Assembly (NCBI GenBank): GCA_007129495.1
Contig: SKVJ01000007.1
Coordinates: 18,932-82,931 of the forward strand
Reading direction: 5' to 3'
Length of the DNA stretch: 64,000 bases
Source of the DNA: Dehalococcoidia bacterium
Lineage (GTDB): Bacteria; Chloroflexota; Dehalococcoidia; GIF9; AB-539-J10
Shown here one piece after another: positions 28,928 to 36,963 of the stretch. Positions within the stretch are counted from its first letter, which is position 1; each line of letters opens with the position of its first letter. The notes under the pieces were generated by a model. The model searched no databases and was not told where the DNA came from. It saw only the letters and a list, made by a program, of their open reading frames with translations. The translations under genes were made by a program, and so were the position numbers.

Positions 28928-31108
28928 GTGGTGGCTATGGACCTGCTCCTATCTTTAAATCTTTCACAGCGCGAGGCTGCCCAGACTGGTAACGGACCGT
29001 TGCTCATTATCGCTGGTCCCGGGAGTGGCAAGACTCGAGTAATCACCAGCCGAATCGCGCACCTTATCTCCACCTGTGGAGTCCAACCACACAGCATTCT
29101 CGCGGTGACCTTCACCAACAAAGCTGCCCGCGAGATGAAGGAAAGACTGGTGCGGTCCCTTGACGGCTCTGCCGAAGGCCTGATTATAGGCACTTTCCAT
29201 GCCGTCTGTTGTCGAATTCTCCGCGATAATGGTCAGGCCATCGGGTTGAGCCGCGGATTTGTGATCTACGACGACGACGACCAGATCAACCTCATCAAGC
29301 AGAGCATGTCTGAACTGAAACTGGACCCCAAGCAGTACAGCGCCCGCCTCATCCAATCCTCCATCAGTGCGGCTAAGAGCCGCCTTCTCTCTGAGCATCG
29401 GCATGCTGAAGGCGTCGATAGCTACTTCGAGGAGATCGTTCAGAGAGTCTACCAACGCTACCAGTCATTGCTGAACCAGAGTGACGCTGTGGATTTCGAC
29501 GACTTGCTGCTCAAGACGGTTCGCCTGTTCGAGACCCGCCCGGATATCCTGGAGAGGTACCAGTCCCGTTACGAGCACATACTGGTCGACGAATTCCAGG
29601 ACACTAACCTTGCGCAATTCGAGGTCGTCAGGCTTCTCGCAGCCAGGCATCGCAACATTTGCGTCGTCGGCGACCCGGATCAGTCCATCTATTCATGGCG
29701 CTCAGCGGATCTGCGTAACATCCTGAGTTTCGAGAGGGAGTTTCCCGACGCAAAGGTGGTGCTGCTGGAGCAGAACTACCGCTCCTCCAAGACAATCCTT
29801 AAGGCCGCGTTGCAGGTTATTACGGCAAACCCACTCCGCAAGGAGAAGGACCTGTGGACGGAGAACGATGTGGGCAGGCCCGTGGTCCTTACTGAATGCC
29901 CGAACGAAAAGGACGAGGCTCAGTTCGTGGTCCAGACCATTGAGAAACTCGTGCGTTACGAGGGGCTTCGCTATGGCGAGTGCGCAGTGATGTATCGCAT
30001 CAATGCGCAATCGCGCACCATTGAGGAAAGCCTTATGCGGTTTGGAGTACCGTACAGGCTTGTGGGCGGCACGCGTTTCTACCGCAGGCAGGAGATCAAA
30101 GACATCATTGCCTATCTGCGGGTATTCAACAATCCGCACGACAGCGTCAGCCTGACACGCATCATCAATACACCGGGTCGCGGTATCGGCCAGGGAACTC
30201 TCAATAAGCTGCAGTCTCGGGCAGGCGATCAACAGGTGTCATTGTATGAGTCCCTGACACACATGGTAGAGGAGAAATACATGGCGGCGAGGGCGAGTAA
30301 CGCCCTTACGAAATTCCTGGAGATGCTCAATTGGCTTATCCAGAGAAGCCGTCAGACGCCCCTGCCGGATCTCATCGATGACGTATTGCAGCAAACTGCG
30401 TACCGCGCTTATCTGATGGAGAGCGACGACGGAGAGGACCGCTGGCAGAATGTCCAGGAACTACGGGGGGTGGCTGCAGAGTACGCTCATTTCTCGCCTG
30501 AGGAGGCTATGTCCGCTTTCCTGGAGAAGGTGAGCCTGGTCGCGGATGTTGACGAGATGGACGACTTCTCTGACGCGGTGACACTCATTACTCTCCATCA
30601 GGCAAAAGGACTTGAGTTTCCGGCGGTCTTCATAGTAGGCATGGAGGATGGCGTCCTTCCCTACCGGAAGTCGTTTGACGACCCCGCAGATATGGAGGAG
30701 GAGTGTCGGCTGTGCTACGTAGGCTTTACCCGGGCTCAGCATTTTCTGTTTCTCTCTCGCGCACATCGTAGGAGCCTGTTTGGAAACGGCCTCGCGAATC
30801 CGCCTTCACGCTACCTGGAACGTCTCAGCCCCGACCTCATTACCACACGAGGACTGTGGGAAGAGGATGCGGTCGACAGGACTGGTGCAATCTGCTCTCA
30901 ACCACTCACCTTTGGCATGTCTGATGATGAATTTCGAGTGGGCGACTGGGTGTTTCACAAGAAGTTCGGCCAAGGCGTGGTAATGGACTGCTTTCCGGAC
31001 AAGAGCGACCTCGTCGTCACGGTCTCCTTCGAAGACACCGGAGTCAAGCGACTCCTGCTCAGTCTTGCCCGCCTGGAAAAGGTAGAGAATTTCGACAGCC
31101 TGCCCTGA
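28928..31108 (+). CDS. pcrA: UvrD/PcrA-type 3'-5' DNA helicase
   Basis: This superfamily 1 helicase of 726 aa acts in nucleotide-excision or mismatch repair and in clearing replication forks. It has Walker A (GPGSGKTR), motif Ia (TFTNKAAREM), motif II (VDEFQDTN), motif III (GDPDQSIYSWR), motif IV (LEQNYRSS), motif V (LITLHQAKGLEFPAVFI) and motif VI (CYVGFTRA). The C-terminus has the PcrA-like Tudor fold (WVFHKKFGQGVV). GTG 28928 lies at the predicted transcription start; ATG 28937 is an alternative. It is followed by mutL, a likely functional partner. Confidence 0.94.
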   Translation: MVAMDLLLSLNLSQREAAQTGNGPLLIIAGPGSGKTRVITSRIAHLISTCGVQPHSILAVTFTNKAAREMKERLVRSLDGSAEGLIIGTFHAVCCRILRDNGQAIGLSRGFVIYDDDDQINLIKQSMSELKLDPKQYSARLIQSSISAAKSRLLSEHRHAEGVDSYFEEIVQRVYQRYQSLLNQSDAVDFDDLLLKTVRLFETRPDILERYQSRYEHILVDEFQDTNLAQFEVVRLLAARHRNICVVGDPDQSIYSWRSADLRNILSFEREFPDAKVVLLEQNYRSSKTILKAALQVITANPLRKEKDLWTENDVGRPVVLTECPNEKDEAQFVVQTIEKLVRYEGLRYGECAVMYRINAQSRTIEESLMRFGVPYRLVGGTRFYRRQEIKDIIAYLRVFNNPHDSVSLTRIINTPGRGIGQGTLNKLQSRAGDQQVSLYESLTHMVEEKYMAARASNALTKFLEMLNWLIQRSRQTPLPDLIDDVLQQTAYRAYLMESDDGEDRWQNVQELRGVAAEYAHFSPEEAMSAFLEKVSLVADVDEMDDFSDAVTLITLHQAKGLEFPAVFIVGMEDGVLPYRKSFDDPADMEEECRLCYVGFTRAQHFLFLSRAHRRSLFGNGLANPPSRYLERLSPDLITTRGLWEEDAVDRTGAICSQPLTFGMSDDEFRVGDWVFHKKFGQGVVMDCFPDKSDLVVTVSFEDTGVKRLLLSLARLEKVENFDSLP

Positions 31109-31114
31109 ACACTG

Positions 31115-31143
31115 TTGACACTCTACACGCCACCGTGTAGACT
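31115..31143 (+). promoter_or_regulatory. mutL promoter, predicted leaderless start
   Basis: TTGACA (31115-31120) and TAGACT (31138-31143) are 17 bases apart. The expected start, about 31150, coincides with GTG 31149. There is no ribosome-binding site before that codon. Confidence 0.65.
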
Positions 31144-31148
31144 CGATT

Positions 31149-32837
31149 GTGGTGGAACTTCATGTACTGCCTCCGGAAGTGGTTTCCCGCATCGCTGCTG
31201 GCGAGGTTGTCGAGCGTCCTGCTTCAATTGTCAAAGAGCTTATCGAGAACTCTCTTGACGCTGGTGCGGACAAGATAGACGTTGACAGCAGAGGTGGTGG
31301 CGCAGAGTTGCTCTGTGTAGCTGACAACGGCTCCGGCATCCCCTGTGCGCATGTCGAGATGGCCTTCCTTCGCCACGCCACGAGCAAGATAGCGTCGCTG
31401 GACGATCTCGTGCACCTGCGCTCACTCGGATTCAGAGGAGAGGCTTTGCCGAGCATCGCAGCAGTGGCCGATGTCGAGGTTTCGACAAGTGCCGCAGATA
31501 CCGAACTCGGCACTTATCTCTATATCCATGGTGGCACTGTCGTCCACCGTGAAAGCAAGCCGCGAGCGCAAGGTACTACCATCGCTGTCAGGCGGCTCTT
31601 CCGCCATTTTCCTGCGCGCCTTAAGTTCCTCAAGTCCGAGGCCACTGAGAACGGGCACATCGCGCAGGTGGTGAGCCAGTATGCTCTTGCGTTCCCGTCG
31701 GTTGCCTTCAGCCTCTTGCTTGAGGATAGAATCGCCGTGCGGAGCCCGGGCAATGGCGTCCTGCGCGATGTGGTAGTGCAGCTTTATGGAACAGAACTCG
31801 CCCGGGCTATGATCAGGATCGAGTCCAGTTCTGATTCGATGAGTATCACCGGACTCGCTGCTCCGGCATCTCTCTCGCGCGCCGGTCGGGGCCATCAAAG
31901 CATGTTCATCAACCATCGATGGATTCGCAGCCCGCTCTTGCAGCGAGCCGTTGACGACGCATACCGTGGTTTGCTTCAGGAAGGAAGAAATGCCGTCACG
32001 GTGCTTAATCTCGAGATGTCACCGGATCGCCTCGATGTGAATGTACACCCCGGCAAAGCTCTGGTGAAGTTCGCAGATGAACAGGCTGTCTTCAGATTCG
32101 TGCGGGGCGCACTTAAGACGGCCCTAATGAACACGTCGGTAGCAACTGACGCACGACACCTGTCGTATACATCCACAGGCACCCAGTACAACTGGTCGGT
32201 TGGCGAACCGATGGAGCACACGCCTTCACCTCATCTTGCCGCAACCCCCACTCCTGGTTCAGAGGCTCTTCCGCCGCTTCGCATACTGGGCCAACTGCTT
32301 GCAACCTATATCGTCGCAGAAGGGCCGGACGGAATGTACCTGGTGGACCAGCATGCTGCGCATGAACGAGTAGTGTACGACAGCCTGGTCGCACAAGAGG
32401 CGGGAGCTGCGCCCGAGGTTCAGGGCCTGCTCGAGCCAATCACCATAGAGTTGAGCCCGACGGAGGACTCCTTACTGATTGATGCGTTTGAGGAGCTCTC
32501 AACTGTGGGGTTCATGATCGATAATTTCGGGGACCGTACGTATCTGCTACGCAGCATCCCTGCGGTTCTCAGAGACTTTGATGCCGCAACGATCTTGCGT
32601 GACATCCTGCACGAACTCTCGCAGCACAGTCGTCAGGACATTCACGCGCGGCTGGCAATAACCATTTCCTGTCATGCCGCCGTACGGGCAGGTCGCCACC
32701 TCTCTGTCGACGAGATGAAACAGTTGATACTCCAACTCGAGCGTTGCGCACAGCCACGAACATGCCCTCATGGCAGACCGACGGTCATTCGCTATGACAA
32801 GGGAGAACTCGACCGGCTGTTCGGACGGCGCTCCTGA
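31149..32837 (+). CDS. mutL: DNA mismatch repair protein MutL
   Basis: The 562-aa GHKL ATPase couples mismatch recognition to strand incision. The N-terminal ATP site has IVKELIENSLDAGA (Glu30, Asn33), DNGSGI and GFRGEALPSI. The C-terminal domain has DQHAAHERVVYD, CHAAVRAG and CPHGRPT, the metal-site motifs of nicking-competent MutL. The last acidic residue of the DQHA(X)2E(X)4E motif is Asp here rather than Glu. The linker is short (about residues 330-370). No mutS is in the window. Confidence 0.95.
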   Translation: MVELHVLPPEVVSRIAAGEVVERPASIVKELIENSLDAGADKIDVDSRGGGAELLCVADNGSGIPCAHVEMAFLRHATSKIASLDDLVHLRSLGFRGEALPSIAAVADVEVSTSAADTELGTYLYIHGGTVVHRESKPRAQGTTIAVRRLFRHFPARLKFLKSEATENGHIAQVVSQYALAFPSVAFSLLLEDRIAVRSPGNGVLRDVVVQLYGTELARAMIRIESSSDSMSITGLAAPASLSRAGRGHQSMFINHRWIRSPLLQRAVDDAYRGLLQEGRNAVTVLNLEMSPDRLDVNVHPGKALVKFADEQAVFRFVRGALKTALMNTSVATDARHLSYTSTGTQYNWSVGEPMEHTPSPHLAATPTPGSEALPPLRILGQLLATYIVAEGPDGMYLVDQHAAHERVVYDSLVAQEAGAAPEVQGLLEPITIELSPTEDSLLIDAFEELSTVGFMIDNFGDRTYLLRSIPAVLRDFDAATILRDILHELSQHSRQDIHARLAITISCHAAVRAGRHLSVDEMKQLILQLERCAQPRTCPHGRPTVIRYDKGELDRLFGRRS

Positions 32838-32842
32838 TCAAA

Positions 32843-34279
32843 TCAGTCATTCATCATCCGCTTGCGCTCATGGTATCGCAATAATCGGTTGGTCGACCTC
32901 GCTGCGTGCCGAATCGAGTTGTAGACGGAGATGCCGGACAGGTAGCACTTCTCCCGAGCTTGCGCCATCCACTCGTAATGCTCCTTGAGCGTCATCATCT
33001 GGATGACTACGACCACCGGCTTATGGAAGTCCTTGTGGGCCAGTACCACATCATCTATAAGTTTGTCCCATATCTCCCTGTGCAACTCGGGTGGCCGCGC
33101 AATCAGTCCCACGGAAAGGTGTACGATCGAGAGATCGATATGCTCGTACTCACTGAAGGCTTTCAGCACCGGGTAATAGCCAACGGTCCATGCCTCCGCA
33201 GAAAGGTCCATCGGGTTGTTGATAATGGTACCCGCTTCGCTACCGAGTAGTGCAGCTGTCTGCCGTCGCATCTCTTCGGGAAATCCGAGAATCTCAAGTC
33301 CTTCCTTCGCCGCCTCATCTCCAGCAAGTACTGTAGCACCACCCCCAAGCCCCAGAAGCGCAACGCGCCGACCTGCCGGCTTCGGAAGAAACATGAACGT
33401 AACCGCCATGTCAATCCACTCTTCAATGGTGTGCGTCCGTACCGCATTAACCTGTTGCAGAAGTCCATCCCACACCCGGTCGGTTCCGGCAAGCGAGCCT
33501 GTATGAGAAGCTGCCGCGCGGGCACCGGACTCTGTCACGCCAACCTTCAGCACTATCACGGGTTTGCGTCTGGCGGCGCGCTCAATAGCTTTCTTGAAGT
33601 GGGACCCTTCCTTCACGCCCTCGATATACGCCATGATGATTCCAGTGTCAGGGTCATCCGCCATGTAGTCCATCAGGTCTGACTCATTCACATCGCTTGC
33701 ATTCCCGTAGGACACCACCTTGCTGAAACGAACGCCTCGGCGTGCTGCTTCACGAGCGACATAGATAGCATTACCTCCGCTCTGGCAGATGACGCCGACC
33801 GGCCCGCTTTCGTCGCACAGATCGGACAGAAATGACACCCCCGCTGCAGGAGCGTATACGCCCATGCAATTGGGCCCGACAACGCGGATGCCATGCGTGC
33901 GCGCGATAGCGAGGACCTCCTTTTCAAGCTGTATGCCCGCGTCCTGGCCCAGTTCCGAGAACCCCGAAGTGAAGAAATGAATCGCTTTTACTCCCTTTTC
34001 AGCGCAGTCTGTCATCAACTGGAGAGCGCTGGCTGCAGGGATCGCGGAAATGACGTAGTCAACCGGTCCAGGGATGTCACGCAGGCTGCGATACACAGTG
34101 AGTCCACGCATTTCACCACCCTTGGGATTAACCGGATATAGCTGCCCCTTAAAGCCACAGCGAATCATTGCGTCGAGATAGCTGTTGCCTCCCAGTTGGG
34201 TGTGATCGGCTGTGGTCGAGACCCCTGCGATCGCGATAGCACGGGGATTGAATATCGCATCCAGATTTGATGTGCTCAT
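32843..34279 (-). CDS. ADP-forming acyl-CoA synthetase, alpha subunit (CoA-binding)
   Basis: It resembles the alpha subunit of NDP-forming acetyl/acyl-CoA synthetase: a CoA-binding Rossmann domain (residues 8-135), then a succinyl-CoA-ligase-like domain with the phosphorylated His259 in AAASHTGSLAG, then a linker domain. The enzyme interconverts acyl-CoA + ADP + Pi with acid + ATP + CoA. The ATP-grasp beta subunit is neither fused nor adjacent, so it must be encoded elsewhere or the protein works with another partner. GAGGAG lies 4 bases before the ATG, and a TATAGT (34327-34322) may be its -10. It is divergent from asd. Confidence 0.82.
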   Translation of the reverse strand: MSTSNLDAIFNPRAIAIAGVSTTADHTQLGGNSYLDAMIRCGFKGQLYPVNPKGGEMRGLTVYRSLRDIPGPVDYVISAIPAASALQLMTDCAEKGVKAIHFFTSGFSELGQDAGIQLEKEVLAIARTHGIRVVGPNCMGVYAPAAGVSFLSDLCDESGPVGVICQSGGNAIYVAREAARRGVRFSKVVSYGNASDVNESDLMDYMADDPDTGIIMAYIEGVKEGSHFKKAIERAARRKPVIVLKVGVTESGARAAASHTGSLAGTDRVWDGLLQQVNAVRTHTIEEWIDMAVTFMFLPKPAGRRVALLGLGGGATVLAGDEAAKEGLEILGFPEEMRRQTAALLGSEAGTIINNPMDLSAEAWTVGYYPVLKAFSEYEHIDLSIVHLSVGLIARPPELHREIWDKLIDDVVLAHKDFHKPVVVVIQMMTLKEHYEWMAQAREKCYLSGISVYNSIRHAARSTNRLLRYHERKRMMND

Positions 34280-34390
34280 TCTGCTCCTCTGACGAAGGTT
34301 GTCCGCTCGACCGAGAATTCTACTATATCCTGGAGTGGTGGGCCGCCGTAGCCGCCAGGCGCATTCCGTGACGTAATACCGTTACTCCCG

Positions 34391-34418
34391 TTGTCCGTGG
34401 CATCACGTATGCTACACT
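34391..34418 (+). promoter_or_regulatory. Promoter of asd
   Basis: TTGTCC (34391-34396) and TACACT (34413-34418) are 16 bases apart. The predicted start near 34425 lies upstream of ATG 34454 and excludes the earlier in-frame start at 34391. Confidence 0.55.
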
Positions 34419-34453
34419 TTACGACTCACGAAGCATTCTGGAGGCATCCGCGA

Positions 34454-35533
34454 ATGATCAGGGCAGCAATTGTCGGCGCCACGGGTATAGTCGGGCAGCA
34501 GTTTCTTGTGGCTCTCAAGAATCACCCCTGGATACAGGTCACGGCGCTTGCCGCGTCCGAAAGGACTGCAGGCCAGAGTTATCGCAAAGCTCTCACCGAT
34601 CCTTCATCAGGGGCACTGCGATGGTTCTGTGCAGAGCCTCCGGTGGAAGAGCTTATGGATATGCCAGTCGTGAATGCGACCGAGCTTGTTACGGAGCAGT
34701 TGGACCTGGTGTTCTCCGCCATAGAGTCAGGCCCTGCGAAAACACTCGAGCCGAAGTACGCAGCCGACGTCCCGGTTATCAGCACGGCCTCGGCTTTCCG
34801 CTATGAAGAGGACGTGCCGATGCTTATCCCGGGGGTGAACACCTCGCACGCCCGTCTCCTCGACGCGCAGAGGAAACGCCGCGGATGGAAGGGATTCATT
34901 ACGCCTATTCCGAACTGCACCACGTGCGGGCTCGCCATCACATTGAAGCCGCTCCATGAAACGTTCGGCATCAACTCCGTCATCATGACTTCACTGCAGG
35001 CAGTGTCCGGTGCGGGTCGCAGCCCAGGAGTCATAGGGCTGGATATTCTCGACAATGTCATTCCTTTCATACCGGGCGAAGAAGAAAAGGTACAGAAGGA
35101 GACACAGAAGCTCCTGGGACAGTTGAACGGAGACTCAATCGAAGCGGCACCGTTCAGTGTCAGTTGCACCTGCACGCGCGTCGGTGTGCTTGAGGGACAT
35201 ACCGAGACGGTATTCGTATCGACCCGAAAGCCCTGCGATGTGCCCTCCGCTATCGAGGCGATGCGCGAGTTTGCAGTGGGAGACGACATCGCCAGCCTAC
35301 CCTCGGCACCGGAGCACATGATTCTGGTGAACGATGATCCGTTCCGGCCACAACCACGCCTTGACAGAGATAACTGTGGCGGCATGGCCACCACAGTTGG
35401 GCGGGTTCGAACGGACTCAGTGCTCGATAACGGAATCAAGTATGTGCTGGTTTCGCACAATACCAGGATGGGGGCGGCAGGGGGCGCGGTGCTCGTGGCC
35501 GAGATGCTGATGCGCGACGGCTACATTGGGTAG
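34454..35533 (+). CDS. asd: Aspartate-semialdehyde dehydrogenase (archaeal/fungal type)
   Basis: It reduces aspartyl phosphate to the semialdehyde at the branch to Lys, Thr and Met. The 359 aa show the GATGIVGQQ nucleotide motif (residues 8-16), the catalytic Cys155 in PNCTTCGLA, and the HTE catalytic His region. The sequence is of the archaeal-type Asd rather than the enterobacterial one. Malonyl-CoA reductases of Sulfolobus share this family, so that activity cannot be excluded by sequence, but no carbon-fixation partner is near. GGAGG is 9 bases before ATG 34454. Confidence 0.88.
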   Translation: MIRAAIVGATGIVGQQFLVALKNHPWIQVTALAASERTAGQSYRKALTDPSSGALRWFCAEPPVEELMDMPVVNATELVTEQLDLVFSAIESGPAKTLEPKYAADVPVISTASAFRYEEDVPMLIPGVNTSHARLLDAQRKRRGWKGFITPIPNCTTCGLAITLKPLHETFGINSVIMTSLQAVSGAGRSPGVIGLDILDNVIPFIPGEEEKVQKETQKLLGQLNGDSIEAAPFSVSCTCTRVGVLEGHTETVFVSTRKPCDVPSAIEAMREFAVGDDIASLPSAPEHMILVNDDPFRPQPRLDRDNCGGMATTVGRVRTDSVLDNGIKYVLVSHNTRMGAAGGAVLVAEMLMRDGYIG

Positions 35534-35541
35534 CGGATCGG

Positions 35542-36537
35542 CTATACGTCGACTGCTGTAACCGGATCCATCCGCCGGCGGTTCACTGTCAATGAGAACA
35601 CATCCGGTCGCGCATAGTGTCCGGCCACGTCCAGCAGTTCTTTCTCTTCGGGTATCCGGTTCAAATCGATGTCTGCATAGACCACCGTCTCGCAGTCGTA
35701 GACCGGACCTGCAATGAACCTCGCATCAGGACCGATCACTGCGCTCCCCCCCAGGCACAGCTGCTCGGAGAATATCTCCATCTCCTTCTTGAGAGGGAAG
35801 TCCTCAGGAAGCATCGATTGGGTAAGATAGCTGGCGGCCGCCACTACGAACAGGCGCCCCTCAAAGGCCATTGCACGGCACGACAGAAGGAATGTCTCGG
35901 GCGCGCTCGGCCAGACAGCTGCGTGTATCTGTTCGCCCTGGGCGTAGAGTGCGTAGCGCGCCAGCGGCATCCAGTGCTCCCAGCAGACCAGGCCCCCGAG
36001 TCGACCGACTGCTGAATCGAACACGGATAACGTGGAACCGTCTCCTCTTCCCCAGACCATGCGCTCATGATACGTTGGCACGAGTTTCCTGTGCACTCCC
36101 AGCAGCATGCCATCGGAATCGATGAACAGCATCGAATTGTAGAGAGTTCCAGTGAGTGTACGTTCGTTAATGCCCATCACAACAGCGATCCTGTGCATTC
36201 GCGCCGCTTCGCACAGTCTCGCAACCGCCGGCCCGGGGACATCAACTGCATTTCGATAGAGCTGGCCGTACAGCTGCTTGGAAGGCTTGTAGTTCCATCG
36301 AGAGTCGGCATTTGTCCACACAGGATATCCGGGTATCCAGGTCTCGGGAAACACCGCTAGCCTCGCCCCTGCTTCAGCCACTTCCGAGATGAGTCGGCAG
36401 CCCTTTTCGACAGTAGCTTCTCTGTCGAGAAAGACCGGCGCAGCCTGTACGGCAGCGACCTTGAAGGCCGTCTGTTTCCCTTGGATTCCCCCAGCCTCCT
36501 CTTGTTGAGTTTCCGTCGTTCGAGTGCTGCTTGTCAT
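35542..36537 (-). CDS. Second nitrilase-family hydrolase
   Basis: This 331-aa nitrilase has the catalytic residues Glu65 (PETW), Lys151 (HRKLVPT) and Cys185 (LVCWEH). The CWEHWMPL motif is the signature of aliphatic and arylaceto-nitrilases. ATG 36537 is preferred: GAGGT lies 5 bases upstream, and the promoter at 36628-36600 would start the RNA near 36593, excluding upstream in-frame starts at 36615 and 36621. Residues 1-25 are a variable Thr/Gln-rich tail. It is paralogous to the protein at 26396-27484 but clearly diverged. Confidence 0.87.
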   Translation of the reverse strand: MTSSTRTTETQQEEAGGIQGKQTAFKVAAVQAAPVFLDREATVEKGCRLISEVAEAGARLAVFPETWIPGYPVWTNADSRWNYKPSKQLYGQLYRNAVDVPGPAVARLCEAARMHRIAVVMGINERTLTGTLYNSMLFIDSDGMLLGVHRKLVPTYHERMVWGRGDGSTLSVFDSAVGRLGGLVCWEHWMPLARYALYAQGEQIHAAVWPSAPETFLLSCRAMAFEGRLFVVAAASYLTQSMLPEDFPLKKEMEIFSEQLCLGGSAVIGPDARFIAGPVYDCETVVYADIDLNRIPEEKELLDVAGHYARPDVFSLTVNRRRMDPVTAVDV

Positions 36538-36599
36538 TAGGGACCTCGCATCAGAGTTTGCGTCTCCAGCCCGGGCGTGGGCAGGATGTTGCTCCAGAG

Positions 36600-36628
36600 A
36601 GTATAGAGTCGCCATGCCCAACGGTCAA
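36600..36628 (-). promoter_or_regulatory. Promoter of the second nitrilase gene
   Basis: On the minus strand TTGACC (36628-36623) and TATACT (36605-36600) are exactly 17 bases apart. The start near 36593 leaves a 55-base leader before ATG 36537. Confidence 0.65.
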
Positions 36629-36720
36629 TCTGCTTCGCTCCGCAAACGGCGCATTGTCCTCGCAAAGGAACGTCGCGCTATAATAGCCTGAATCACGAGT
36701 CTCCTTGAGGAGTGTGCTCA

Positions 36721-36960
36721 TTGGATGAAGTGCTGATAGAAATAACTGTTCCGCAGAATCTTCTTTCTGAGGTGGAAGAGCAAAGCCAGTTACGAGGCGA
36801 GTCTCTGAGCCACTTCTTTTGCAGAGGAGCACAGACCCTTCTGCGGCGACACAGAGAGAGGCGCATGTTGGAGGAATATGTCGAGTCCCGCACGCAGATG
36901 CCGGATGAGGACGAAATCGAAGATGCGCGCCGCGCGCTCAATGGCTCTGACGACACGTAG
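36721..36960 (+). CDS. Small ribbon-helix-helix-like protein
   Basis: This 79-aa protein has the pattern of a CopG/Arc-type DNA-binding fold: a beta strand EVLIEITVP, helix A QNLLSEVEEQSQLRG, a short turn ESLS, and helix B HFFCRGAQTLLRRH. A charged tail rich in Glu and Asp follows. TTG 36721 lies 8 bases after GAGGAG (36707-36712); GTG 36712 overlaps that site and is less likely. A TATAAT at 36679-36684 may be its -10 element. RHH proteins are often antitoxins, but no toxin gene is adjacent. It ends four bases before the convergent VWA gene. Confidence 0.6.
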   Translation: MDEVLIEITVPQNLLSEVEEQSQLRGESLSHFFCRGAQTLLRRHRERRMLEEYVESRTQMPDEDEIEDARRALNGSDDT

Positions 36961-36963
36961 CGT

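Noticed and set aside
36721..36960. Toxin-antitoxin module
   Set aside because: The RHH protein could be an antitoxin, but neither neighbour is a toxin and no partner frame overlaps it.
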